The position numbers and the translations under genes are program-made. 36,655 nt of DNA from Candidatus Methanobinarius endosymbioticus (GTDB taxonomy: Archaea > Methanobacteriota > Methanobacteria > Methanobacteriales > Methanobacteriaceae): contig NIZT01000028.1 of NCBI GenBank assembly GCA_003315655.1, positions 1 to 36,655 of the forward strand, written 5' to 3'. Positions 10,281-18,993 of this stretch are shown one piece after another (position 1 is the first letter of the stretch; every line of letters starts with the position of its first letter). The notes under the pieces are model-generated. The model did no database searches. It was not told the DNA's origin and worked only from the letters and a program-made list of their open reading frames with translations.

Positions 10281-11363
10281 ATGACTAAAGTAGCTAAAAA
10301 CAGGAAAGTCGAAAGAAAAAAACTTTCTTATAATAAACTTAAAGGTTTAGGTGAAGAAATTATTGAAGATGTTGCTAAAAAAGACATTCCTACTTTAAAA
10401 GTTCCATCTCGTGGAACTTCAAATATTGTTTATGATGATGTAAAGCGTTATTTTGTCTTAGGGGATAGATATGGTAAAAGATCTCTTGGAAATGTGAAAC
10501 AAATTAAAAAGATAGGGCAAATGGTTCATTTAGCTAACTTTTGTAAAAATCTCGTTGAAATTGAAAAAACTGCCACTATAAGGGAGATGTATTATGTTAG
10601 TGAAGGTTGGGATATAGGATTTGACAATCAGCAAGAATCTAACAATGTAGGTGAAGATATAGAAGTAACTTTAGGTATGAGTCGTGAAGATTTAGGTTTA
10701 ATGCCTGAAGAAGATGGTGCATCAGTTTATGGTAGCATTGTTTTTCAAGAAGGAGATATTGAAATTGATGCTTTAAAATCTGGTAAATCTGGTTATACAA
10801 TCTCTCCTACTATTGATGAAGTGGAATTTTTAGATCATAATGTGGAAAGAGTTATAGCTGTTGAGACTATGGGTATGTTTCATAGGATGGTTCAAGAAAA
10901 TGCTTATAAAAAATTCAATACATTGATTGTAGGACTTAAAGGACAGGCTGCAAGAGCTACAAGAAGATTCTTAAAAAGAGTCAATGAGGAATTAAATCTT
11001 CCTGTTTATGTTTGTAATGATGGGGATCCGTGGGGATTTCACATAGCTATGGTTATTATTTCTGGAAGTGCTAAACTTGCCCATGTTAATCATGATTTAG
11101 CTACTCCAAATGCAAAATTTTTAGGAGTAACTGCTAGTGACATAGTTAACTATGAGCTTCCAACAGATCCTTTAAAAGAAGTTGATATTTTAAGATTAAA
11201 AGAATTAGCTTCTGATCCAAGATACCAAGATCCTGCATGGCAGAGTGAGATTAAAAAAATGATTAAAATAGGTAAAAAAGCAGAACAACAATCATTTTCT
11301 AAATATGGTCTTGAATATGTAGTTGATACATATTTTCCTGAAAAATTAGAGATGTTAGATTAA
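10281..11363 (+). CDS. top6A: DNA topoisomerase VI subunit A
   Basis: The DNA-cleaving, Spo11-related subunit of TopVI. The winged-helix CAP domain has the active-site motif [14 protein letters not shown]; the catalytic Tyr is one of Tyr104/Tyr105. The Toprim domain has its acidic residues in [16 protein letters not shown], and [16 protein letters not shown] precedes it. At 360 residues it is full length. Its AGGAGG ribosome-binding site overlaps the stop of top6B, so expression is probably coupled for the A2B2 holoenzyme. Confidence 0.97.
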   Translation: MTKVAKNRKVERKKLSYNKLKGLGEEIIEDVAKKDIPTLKVPSRGTSNIVYDDVKRYFVLGDRYGKRSLGNVKQIKKIGQMVHLANFCKNLVEIEKTATIREMYYVSEGWDIGFDNQQESNNVGEDIEVTLGMSREDLGLMPEEDGASVYGSIVFQEGDIEIDALKSGKSGYTISPTIDEVEFLDHNVERVIAVETMGMFHRMVQENAYKKFNTLIVGLKGQAARATRRFLKRVNEELNLPVYVCNDGDPWGFHIAMVIISGSAKLAHVNHDLATPNAKFLGVTASDIVNYELPTDPLKEVDILRLKELASDPRYQDPAWQSEIKKMIKIGKKAEQQSFSKYGLEYVVDTYFPEKLEMLD

Positions 11364-11698
11364 TTGTTTATATGTTTTAAACATTTATAGTCTCTTTATC
11401 AATAACTTTAATTTTTTTATATTTTAAAATATTAATTAAAATATATTTTAACTACTTTATCGTTAGCTAGATTAATTTTTTTACTTAATATTTCTTATTT
11501 TTTATCTTAATTTATTCATTAATTATTCATTAATTTTTTTATTTTTCAATTAATTTCTACATAACTTTTAAATCTTCGTATATTTTAAAATTTTAATAAT
11601 AATTAATAAAATTAAATATAATAAAAAATATATAGTAATATTATAATTAGATAATATTAATTAGATAATTATTATAATTTAGTGGGTTTAGTGAAATA
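11364..11698. other. AT-rich intergenic region
   Basis: Downstream of the TopVI operon this is T-rich, as expected for an archaeal terminator, then featureless A+T-rich DNA. I see no RNA gene, conserved ORF or clear repeat. Confidence 0.5.
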
Positions 11699-12487
11699 AT
11701 GAAAATTTTAAAAGATATTAGCTATGAGGATGATTCTCTTCAAAGATTAGATATTTATGATCCTAAAAAAGTGAATGGTGCTGTAATTATTGTTATTCAC
11801 GGTGGTTGATGGTGGCAAGGAGATAAACAAAAAGAAGTTCAAATAGCTTCAAAATTTGCTGATGAAGGTTATATAGTCATTGTTCCTAATTATCGTCTAG
11901 CTGATTGAAAAAACAAAATGAATCTATATCCTACACAAATTCAAGATATGTATTTGGTCTTAGATTGGTTAAATAGAAGTGATTATAAAACTTCTCCAGA
12001 AAAAATTGGTATATTTGGTAGTTCTTCAGGGGGAAATTTAGTTGAAGAATTAGCTATAAAAGAAGGATATCCAGCTACTGCATGGTCTGGACTTTTTGAC
12101 TTAGAGGGCTTTTATAATAAACATAAAAACACAATTCCAAAGAAAATGATAATTTCTGATAATATTGCTATTTCTGAGATATATCAAGATGGTGCAAATG
12201 ATGAATATTATAAATGGCTTATTATTAATTTTTTAGGTGGAGACATGTCTAAACTCCACGATGCAACATCAATTAATCGGGTTAATGAAAATTCAGGTAC
12301 AATGCTTTTAATTAACTCAATTGATGAACTGGTTCCTGGAGAAGAAATATTGAAATTAGGTGAAAAATTACTAAAACAAAATCAAGAATTTCAAGCATTG
12401 ATTTTAAAAGGAAATCGACATGGTGAAGGCTATTATGAAGATGTTATTGATATGACAATTGATTTTTTTAAAAAATATTTATTATAG
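11699..12487 (+). pseudogene. Alpha/beta hydrolase (esterase/lipase-like) with two in-frame TGA codons
   Basis: A carboxylesterase/lipase-like alpha/beta hydrolase reads in one frame from ATG 11699 to TAG 12485-12487 (262 codons) but is interrupted by TGA at 11807-11809 and 11906-11908. The first stop falls in the oxyanion-hole motif, where HGG-stop-WWQGDK replaces the family's HGGGWWQGDK. The second follows PNYRLAD. The nucleophile elbow GIFGSSSGGN, the acid-loop candidate NSIDELVPG and the His region GNRHGEG all survive, and there is no frameshift. TGA ends real genes here (top6B) and tryptophan is TGG throughout, so I call this a recent pseudogene; recoding is the less likely alternative. 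A downstream ATG at 11918 could make only a headless 189-residue protein. Confidence 0.8.
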
Positions 12488-12807
12488 AAATTCTATTTAT
12501 CTTAATATTGAGTTATTTCAAAAAATAGCTTTAAAAAGCTTGTTTTACTAAATATAATTTTTTTCATGAAGTATATTATTTTAATTTATATTATTTTTAA
12601 TTAGATTATCTATAATTAATAATTAAATTTCTTACTTTTATATATTAATAAAATATTATTATGTAATAATATGGTTTTGAGTTATAATTATTTTTATTCA
12701 GTGATTAAATTCATTATATTTATTTAATAATAATTTAATATAGTATAAATATAATAACTAATATTATAAGATTAATTAAAGTTTATTTACTAGCGGAGAT
12801 TATTTAA
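12488..12807. other. Intergenic region before GAPDH, with small hairpins
   Basis: Just after the hydrolase remnant lie two short inverted repeats: TAGAA-A-TTCTA at 12485-12495 and AGCTTT-AA-AAAGCT at 12527-12540. The second is followed by a short T-run, so a terminator is possible. The rest is A+T-rich. The GAPDH ribosome-binding site CGGAGATT lies at about 12794-12801. Confidence 0.4.
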
Positions 12808-13821
12808 ATGAAATTAGTAGCTATTAATGGATATGGGACAATAGGAAAAAGAGTGGCTATCGCTGTTTCAAGCCAAGATGATATGAAACTTGTAGGGGTT
12901 AGTAAAACTAAGCCTGATTTCGAAGCTAGAATGGCTGTTGAAAAAGGTCATGATTTGTATATAACTATTCCTGAACGAGAAAAGTTATTTGATCAAGCAG
13001 GTATTGAAATAGCTGGAACTGCTGATGAAATGATAGCTGAATCAGATATAGTTGTTGATTGTACACCTGGAAATGTAGGTCCGGAAAATTTGGATAAATA
13101 TAAAAAAGCTGGTGTAAAAGCTATCTATCAAGGTGGAGAAGATCATGACCTTACAGGATTATCTTTTAATTCATTTTCAAATTATGATGATTCATATGGT
13201 GCGGATTACTCTCGAGTAGTATCCTGTAATACAACAGGTCTTACACGTAGTTTAAAACCAATCGATGATCTTTGTGGTGTTAAAAAAATAAGAGCTGTAA
13301 TGGTTAGGCGTGGGGGAGATCCTTCTCAAGTTAACAAAGGTCCTATAAATGCAATTGTACCTAATCCTCCAACAATTCCTTCTCATCATGGACCTGATCT
13401 AAAAACAGTTATGTATGGGGTAGATATCACTACTGTTGCACTTCTTGTTCCAACTACTTTAATGCATCAACATAATTTAATGGTTGAATTAAAAAATGAT
13501 GTGGCTTTGGATGATGTTATCGATGTTTTAGAAAACAGGTCTAGAGTTCTTTTATTAAATGCAAAAGAAGGTTTAGGATCAACAGCTGAATTTATGGAAT
13601 ATGCTAAGGAACTTGGAAGAAGTAGAAATGATTTATTTGAAATTCCAATCTGGAAAGAATCTCTTAACATTGTAGATGGGGAACTTTTCTATATGCAAGC
13701 TGTACATCAAGAATCAGATGTTGTACCTGAAAATGTTGATGCAATTAGGGCAATGTTAGAATTAGAATCTGATAATGAAAAATCAATAGAAAAAACTAAT
13801 AAAGCAATGGGAATTTTATGA
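12808..13821 (+). CDS. gap: Glyceraldehyde-3-phosphate dehydrogenase, archaeal type II
   Basis: The phosphorylating, NAD(P)-dependent archaeal GAPDH, acting mainly in gluconeogenesis in methanogens. The N-terminal Rossmann motif is [14 protein letters not shown] (residues 4-17). The catalytic Cys140 sits in [28 protein letters not shown] and the C-terminal EVPIW-like segment ([10 protein letters not shown]) are also typical. At 337 residues it is full length and undamaged, although the genes on both sides are broken. That contrast argues that the neighbouring lesions are real rather than a stretch of poor sequence. Confidence 0.96.
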   Translation: MKLVAINGYGTIGKRVAIAVSSQDDMKLVGVSKTKPDFEARMAVEKGHDLYITIPEREKLFDQAGIEIAGTADEMIAESDIVVDCTPGNVGPENLDKYKKAGVKAIYQGGEDHDLTGLSFNSFSNYDDSYGADYSRVVSCNTTGLTRSLKPIDDLCGVKKIRAVMVRRGGDPSQVNKGPINAIVPNPPTIPSHHGPDLKTVMYGVDITTVALLVPTTLMHQHNLMVELKNDVALDDVIDVLENRSRVLLLNAKEGLGSTAEFMEYAKELGRSRNDLFEIPIWKESLNIVDGELFYMQAVHQESDVVPENVDAIRAMLELESDNEKSIEKTNKAMGIL

Positions 13822-13862
13822 TTCTCATCTTTAATTTTGATTAGTTATGGGAGATGATTACT

Positions 13863-14115
13863 ATGGATATAGAATTTTGTCAATCTTGTGCTATGCCTAT
13901 GAATAAAAATGTTAATGGAACTAATGATGATGGGACTAAAAATAAAGATTATTGTATGTATTGTTATCAAAAGGGGGAGTTCACTTCAGGTATGACAAAT
14001 GGAAGAAATGATTGATTTTTGTGTTCCTAAAATGGTTGAAAATAGTGAATTTAATGAAATAGAAGCTAAAAAACTGATGGAAGGAATGTTTCCTAGTTTA
14101 AAACGTTGGAAATAA
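13863..14115 (+). pseudogene. Small zinc-ribbon protein, frameshifted
   Basis: The 5' half encodes MDIEFCQSCAMPMNKN with a second CxxC pair (DYCMYCYQKGEFTSG), the zinc-binding half of a small putative zinc-ribbon family seen in many bacteria and methanogens. The frame opened at 13863 ends at TGA about 14010. The rest of the family sequence (MEEMIDFCVPKMVE, ending FPSLKRWK) continues in another frame from 13999 to TAA at 14113. One extra or two missing bases near 13998 would explain this. The ribosome-binding site GGAGATGAT is intact. The function of the family is unknown. Confidence 0.78.
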
Positions 14116-14254
14116 AATAAAAATATATTGTTAAATTATACATTATACTATAATTAACTTTTATTATATTATTTTTCTACTATTTTTATTTTTTATTATT
14201 TTTATTATTTTTTATTTCAACTATTTCATTTTACAAATTTTTATAGAGGATATT

Positions 14255-15086
14255 ATGAAACTAAATGCTATTTTTGGTCTGCAGGAAGGCCCAATTGATT
14301 ATAAAGGAAGTGCTTATACAGCATCAGAATATATAGCTAATGAGGATTTCAATGGCTTATGAATATCAAGGAGGAAGAGGACTTAGAATTGGTGAAAAAT
14401 CAGCCAATATACTAAAAGAAGATTCGATTAAAGAAGACATTTTGATCTCACTTCATGCCCCATATTTTATCAATCTATTTGCAATAGAAGATAAAAAATA
14501 GATATGTCAATTGAAACTTTAATGAAAGCTTCTCAGGTAGGTCAATGGATGGGAAATTATAGAATTGTCTTCCATCCAGGATATTACTCCAAAAACAAAC
14601 CTTCAGATGCATTAACTATAGCAAAAAAATTTATAAACACTCTCATTGATAAACTTGAAGAAAATGGAATTGAAGATTATACTTTTGCTCCTGAAACTAC
14701 AGGTAAAGATCTCAATTAGGTAATATAGATGAAATAATAGATCTATGTATAAGTTTTGATTCTTTTGAACTCACTATTGATTTTGTACATATTCATGCTC
14801 GTGGAAGAGGATATATTCAGAAAAAAGAAGATTATAATCATGTTTTATCTAAATTAGAACATGGTCTTGATATTGATCGTTTACATTGTCATTTTACAAG
14901 AATAGAATATACTAAAGCTGGTGAAAGAAGACATCACATTTTTTAAGAAGAATATGGCCATGAGTTAAAATGTTTATTAGTATCATTTATAGAAAAATGA
15001 TTGAAAAGCTACAATTATATGTGAAACTCCACTTCTAGATAAAAGATGCTTTAAAAATGAAAGAAATGTATGAAAGTTTGTTATAA
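14255..15086 (+). pseudogene. nfo: Endonuclease IV (AP endonuclease), multiply disrupted
   Basis: This is the remnant of endonuclease IV, which cuts DNA at abasic sites in base-excision repair. Recognisable pieces in three frames are [90 protein letters not shown] and TIICETPLLD. Several of these carry the metal-binding His/Glu/Asp residues. Lesions: frameshift before 14352; loss of one A in the run at 14493-14498; loss of one base near 14709; TAA at 14944-14946; stop and frameshift near 14998-15007; extra A near 15044. With this many independent lesions it cannot be functional. The promoter and AGAGGA ribosome-binding site look preserved. Confidence 0.9.
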
Positions 15087-15249
15087 GTATATTTAATTAG
15101 TTGAAATAATTTCATGAAAATTAGTAATAATTTATTTTTTTGTTTTTTTAGTGGAAATTTTCATGAAAATTTACTGTGGGAATATTAAACTAATAAATTA
15201 TTTATTTATATTTATTCATGTTTTAGCAATATTCCCAAATTTTAACAGT

Positions 15250-15802
15250 CTACCATTGTAATTCATAGGCATCAATAGAAATAGTTTGACTTCCAGACCC
15301 ACTAAATTCTAATGTTTTTGTAGCAACTGCACTTTTGCCTCCCCAATCAAGTTGAGAAGAACTAACTATGTTTCCATTATTCATTACATCAGTATACCTG
15401 TAGTTGATAGCATAATTTTTTATAGGCATTGGTGTTGAAGTCTTTGAATTTACTTCCTTTAGTTAAAATAGATATTGAATCATTAAAAACTCCATTATAG
15501 CTTCTTACTTTATGCAATGATCCACTAACACTATTTTGACTTTCACTGTTTTCACTGTTGTTAACATTTACAATAATTGGTGTGTGGTTATTTTCATTAT
15601 TTTGATCATTGACTAACTCATATATTCCTATTCCTAATATTACTATTAAAACAATTATTATTATCAATCCAATTCCAATAATCAAACTAGTATTGTTTTT
15701 TTCTTTAACTGGCATACCATTTTGTTTTTCAAGATCAAATCCATAATTTGTACAATATTTTGAATCTGAGGGATTTTCATTTCCACAATTTCTACATTTC
15801 AT
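15250..15802 (-). pseudogene. Zinc-ribbon single-pass membrane protein, frameshifted
   Basis: The N-terminus is a zinc ribbon, MKCRNCGNENPSDSKYC, though its last Cys position reads Tyr-Gly (YCTNYGFD rather than the usual CxxCG). A strongly hydrophobic helix near residues 40-62 and an Asn/Ser-rich linker follow. The first frame stops at 15389 with an unrelated tail. From about 15430 the minus strand continues in another frame (PIKNYAINYRYTDVMNNG through LDWGGKSAV to IDAYELQW) and stops at 15250-15252. I infer a former protein of about 185 residues with an exposed C-terminal domain, split by one indel. Methanobrevibacter genomes carry many proteins of this architecture; no function is known. 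Confidence 0.7.
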
Positions 15803-16135
15803 TTAAATACAAAATAAATTGTTTAAAATATATTTTACTGATTTATTTTTATTTTATTCTAATTATTTTATTATATATTACTAATGATATATTAATTTGT
15901 AATATAATTTTATATGTCTATAAATTTTTTATTTTTCTCTTAGTTATTCTCATTGTAGATTATATTAAAAACAACAATTTTTTTGTATGCTAATCTTTGT
16001 CTGATTTTATATTTTTTCATGGATTTGAAAAATATAAAATAATATAATATACTCCTATTCTTTGGATTGATTTTTCTAATGAAATCTTGAAATAATATAA
16101 ATTTTTCCTTGTTTTTTACCTATTTCTGCGATACC

Positions 16136-16143
16136 TTTATATA
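16136..16143 (+). promoter_or_regulatory. TATA box of the histone gene
   Basis: TTTATATA is the canonical archaeal box A, here about 80 bases before the histone ATG. Transcription would be expected to start about 25 bases downstream, inside or beside the inverted repeat at 16158-16189. Confidence 0.65.
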
Positions 16144-16157
16144 TGATGAATTAAAGA

Positions 16158-16189
16158 ATAATAGACTATAATGGGCATAAGTCTATTAT
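16158..16189. repeat. 10-bp perfect inverted repeat at the histone start site
   Basis: ATAATAGACT (16158-16167) and AGTCTATTAT (16180-16189) are perfect inverted copies around a 12-base spacer. It lies where transcription from the TATA box should begin, so it may be a repressor operator or a hairpin in the 5' untranslated RNA. Confidence 0.6.
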
Positions 16190-16222
16190 GATAAATAATT
16201 AAATGTGGAAATGTGATTAATT

Positions 16223-16441
16223 ATGAAAAAAACTGAATTACCAATTGCACCAGTTGCAAGAATAGTAAAAAACGCAGGCGCAGACAGAATTAGTGAAAAT
16301 GCAAAAGAAGCATTAGCTGAAGCTTTAGAAGAATGTGCAACCACTGTTGCTCAAAAAGCTGTTTCTTACGCAAAACATGCTGGTCGTAAGACTGTCAAAG
16401 CTGAAGATGTTAAATTAGCTGTAAACTCTTGCAAGTGCTAA
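16223..16441 (+). CDS. Archaeal histone (HMf family)
   Basis: A 72-residue histone-fold protein that wraps DNA into archaeal nucleosomes or hypernucleosomes. The family signatures [20 protein letters not shown], the central helix with [12 protein letters not shown], and ARHAGRKT-like [18 protein letters not shown] are all present. The ribosome-binding site GTGAT lies just upstream of the ATG. Unusually, there is one Cys in helix 2 (EECATT) and the protein ends in SCKC rather than the usual basic or hydrophobic tail, giving three cysteines. The rest of the fold is undamaged. Confidence 0.96.
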   Translation: MKKTELPIAPVARIVKNAGADRISENAKEALAEALEECATTVAQKAVSYAKHAGRKTVKAEDVKLAVNSCKC

Positions 16442-16948
16442 GTTTTAGCACTTAATAGATTTAGCTATTCTAGTTTATTCTAGTATTTAACACTTATTTT
16501 TATTTATTTTTACTTTTTACTCTTTTTATATATTTATAATATTCAACAAACTTATTTTCTAAAATATTTACTATTTGTATATATTATAGTTATTTTTCTA
16601 AAAATTTCTATATAGCTCTATATAGCTCTATATAGCTCATATAGTTCTTATAGTTTTATATAATTCTAAATAGTTTTCAATAGTTCAATTATTTTATAAT
16701 TATTTTAATATTTTAAATTATTTTAGATATTTTTAAATAAATTTATAATAAGTTTATAATAATTATTAAATAATTTTATAATAGTTTTATTCTTTTAAAC
16801 TAAATAAATATTTATCATGATTACATTCTTATATTATTATTATCAAAAATATAAATTAATAGTTAAATAAAATTTATAAAAAATAATTTATTATAATAAT
16901 TTATATATTAATTATCATAATAATCTTTTTAATTTAATAGGTGAATAC
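16442..16948. repeat. Intergenic region with about 10-bp tandem repeats
   Basis: There is no gene here. T-rich sequence follows the histone stop. At 16607-16636 TCTATATAGC is repeated three times exactly, then decays through about 16690 with ATAG recurring at spacings of about 9-10 bases. The remaining DNA is A+T-rich. The ribosome-binding site AGGTGA of the next gene is at about 16939-16944. Confidence 0.6.
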
Positions 16949-18064
16949 TTGAAGTCAAATAACAAATCTCAAAAAACTAGTAATAAATCTTCTTTTACAA
17001 AATCTGAATTAAAAAAGGAAGCAGAAACAGTCGTAATCCAAAGTGTAGGATATCCTTTTAGTTTCCCGTTAATGGACGTTCATACATTAGAAATTTCAGA
17101 TAAGAAATTATTTGAACACTATGCAAAAGAACAATGGTTAAGACTTGAAGTTAAAAAAGGAGATTACTTATTTGATCAAAAAATACTTCCAGATTATGGA
17201 TTTAAAATTTTAAAAGCCTCTCCTAATGATTCAGTAATTGGAGAAAATACTTCTATTGAATTATCGATTAAAGAAAACATAGCTAATGATATTAAATCTA
17301 TTTCAACAGATTTAACTCTTGATGATATAATTGGTCAAGAAAAAGCTAAAAATAAATGTAAAATCATCATGAAATACTTAGAAAATCCAGAAAAATTTGG
17401 GCAGTGGGCACCTAGAAATATTTTGTTTTTCGGAGTTCCAGGAACTGGTAAAACAATGTTGGCTAAGTCTTTAACTAATGAATTAAATGTTCCATTATAT
17501 TTACTAAAAGCTACAACTTTGATAGGAGACCATGTTGGGGATGGAGCACGTCAAATTCATGATTTATTTGAAGTGGCTCAAAAAACAGCTCCTTCTGTAA
17601 TTTTCATCGATGAAATTGATGCAATTGCTTTACATAGAAAATTTCAATCTATTAGGGGTGATGTTTCTGAAATTGTAAATGCTCTTCTTACAGAAATGGA
17701 TGGAATTCATGAGAATAAAGGAATTGTAACAATTGCCGCTACTAATAATCCTGAACAACTAGATTACGCAATTAGAAGTCGTTTTGAAGATGAATTTGAA
17801 TTTAAAATTCCTTCAATAACAGAAAGAATTTCAATGATTGAAAAATTCATAGATAATATGCCATTTAATGTACAAGTTTCTTCTAAAAAACTTGCTGAAA
17901 TGTCTAAAGGAATGTCTGGAAGAGATATTAAAGAAAAATTATTAAAATCAGCTCTTCACAGAACTTTATATGAGGACAAAGAAATAATTGATTTAAACCA
18001 TTTTGAACATGCTTTAAACACTTATAAATCTTCAAATGAAGGAAGTAAAAACATGTTTGTTTAA
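16949..18064 (+). CDS. AAA family ATPase (PAN/Cdc48-like single AAA domain)
   Basis: A 371-residue AAA+ ATPase. A basic, disordered N-terminus and a region of about 110 residues that I do not recognise precede one AAA module. Walker A is GVPGTGKT at 162-169, Walker B VIFIDEID at 217-224, sensor 1 lies in AATNN (264-268), and arginine-finger candidates occur in LDYAIRSRFED. The C-terminal alpha domain has GMSGRDIKEKLLKSALHR. It resembles proteasome-activating and Cdc48-type ATPases but is shorter and lacks a second AAA ring and an obvious HbYX tail (it ends in NMFV). It starts at TTG with AGGTGA upstream. The substrate is unknown. Confidence 0.88.
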   Translation: MKSNNKSQKTSNKSSFTKSELKKEAETVVIQSVGYPFSFPLMDVHTLEISDKKLFEHYAKEQWLRLEVKKGDYLFDQKILPDYGFKILKASPNDSVIGENTSIELSIKENIANDIKSISTDLTLDDIIGQEKAKNKCKIIMKYLENPEKFGQWAPRNILFFGVPGTGKTMLAKSLTNELNVPLYLLKATTLIGDHVGDGARQIHDLFEVAQKTAPSVIFIDEIDAIALHRKFQSIRGDVSEIVNALLTEMDGIHENKGIVTIAATNNPEQLDYAIRSRFEDEFEFKIPSITERISMIEKFIDNMPFNVQVSSKKLAEMSKGMSGRDIKEKLLKSALHRTLYEDKEIIDLNHFEHALNTYKSSNEGSKNMFV

Positions 18065-18162
18065 AATAATTTATTTTATATATTTTAATTTATCATTGAC
18101 AATTTTATGATCCTGACATAATCAATTCATATTTACGGAGATAATAGCTATGAATACAAAAA

Positions 18163-18885
18163 ATGTTCATTGATTCTATAAAATATTCTCTCAAAGGAAG
18201 ATGGGATTTTCTTTTATTAAGATTTGTATTTTGGTTGTTAACTTTCAGTTTACATCTTATTTCTCAAGATATTCTATTAGGAATTTTTTTAATGATTCTC
18301 TGGGCTTTATTAGCTTTTATAGAAGAAAGATATCTTGTATCAGTTATTGAAGAAAGTATATTTGGTTCAGAGGTCTGTCCTAAATTTAAAAACATTAAAA
18401 AACTAATTATAAGAGGAATAAAAGAAATATTTATATTTGTTATTTATGCATTTATACCATTATCTATATTAATTGTTTTAATATTTGATTTAATGATATT
18501 TTCATTTAACTTTTCTGTTTTCTTATTATTTTTATTATCTGCATTCTTTGCAGTTATAATGGTAGAAGGAGCAATTATACATTATGAATACAATCATTCT
18601 AAATTTAAAACAGCTTTTGAATTTAGAACTATAATGAGAAAATTAAGAAGCATGAGTAGAAGTAGATTCATAACCTCTTTTTTCATAGTTTTGTTGATTT
18701 CATTATTAGTAAGTCCTTTAATATCAGAATTCTCAGAAAGTACTAATCCACTAATCTCAACAATTGTTGAATTTACAATATTGCCCTTTTTAGCTATATT
18801 TTCATCTAGGTTTATGGGGTTAATAGGAAGAGATATCATTTTAAAGAAGATTAAAGTTGTTGAATTAAATAGTTTAAATAATTAG
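18163..18885 (+). CDS. DUF4013-like multi-pass membrane protein, start possibly damaged
   Basis: A 240-residue membrane protein with about five or six hydrophobic helices, resembling the DUF4013 family common in Methanobrevibacter: N-terminal FIDSIKYSLKGRWD, then a central ERYLVSVIEESI segment. Function is unknown. The start is odd. The good ribosome-binding site GGAGATAAT (about 18137-18145) precedes an ATG at 18150 whose frame reads MNTKNVH and stops. The long frame begins at ATG 18163, about 17 bases from the site. A small indel near 18160 would join the two, so translation may be weak or the 5' end broken. The last codons lie in a 13-bp tandem repeat. Confidence 0.65.
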   Translation: MFIDSIKYSLKGRWDFLLLRFVFWLLTFSLHLISQDILLGIFLMILWALLAFIEERYLVSVIEESIFGSEVCPKFKNIKKLIIRGIKEIFIFVIYAFIPLSILIVLIFDLMIFSFNFSVFLLFLLSAFFAVIMVEGAIIHYEYNHSKFKTAFEFRTIMRKLRSMSRSRFITSFFIVLLISLLVSPLISEFSESTNPLISTIVEFTILPFLAIFSSRFMGLIGRDIILKKIKVVELNSLNN

Positions 18886-18909
18886 TTTAAATAATTAGTT
18901 TAAATAAAT
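18871..18909. repeat. 13-bp tandem repeat across the stop codon
   Basis: AGTTTAAATAATT occurs twice exactly and a third time with one change. The first unit contains the end of the membrane-protein gene, including its TAG. Gain or loss of a unit would alter the C-terminus. Confidence 0.75.
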
Positions 18910-18993
18910 AACTTAAAACGTATTTAAAAAAGTATTTTAATAAAATTGTTTAATAACGTAGTTAAATTAGTAATTAATAAAATATTTCATGTT

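Noticed and set aside
11807-11908. Genetic code with TGA read as tryptophan
   Set aside because: TGG is used for Trp in all genes, and TGA ends intact genes such as top6B and the precorrin-2 dehydrogenase gene.
15748-15993. 81-codon + strand frame overlapping the zinc-ribbon gene start
   Set aside because: Almost only Ile/Leu/Tyr/Phe/Asn from AT-rich DNA; no ribosome-binding site and antisense to a recognisable gene.
16607-16690. CRISPR array
   Set aside because: Units are only 10 bases with no spacers; it is a simple tandem repeat. No cas genes are in the window.
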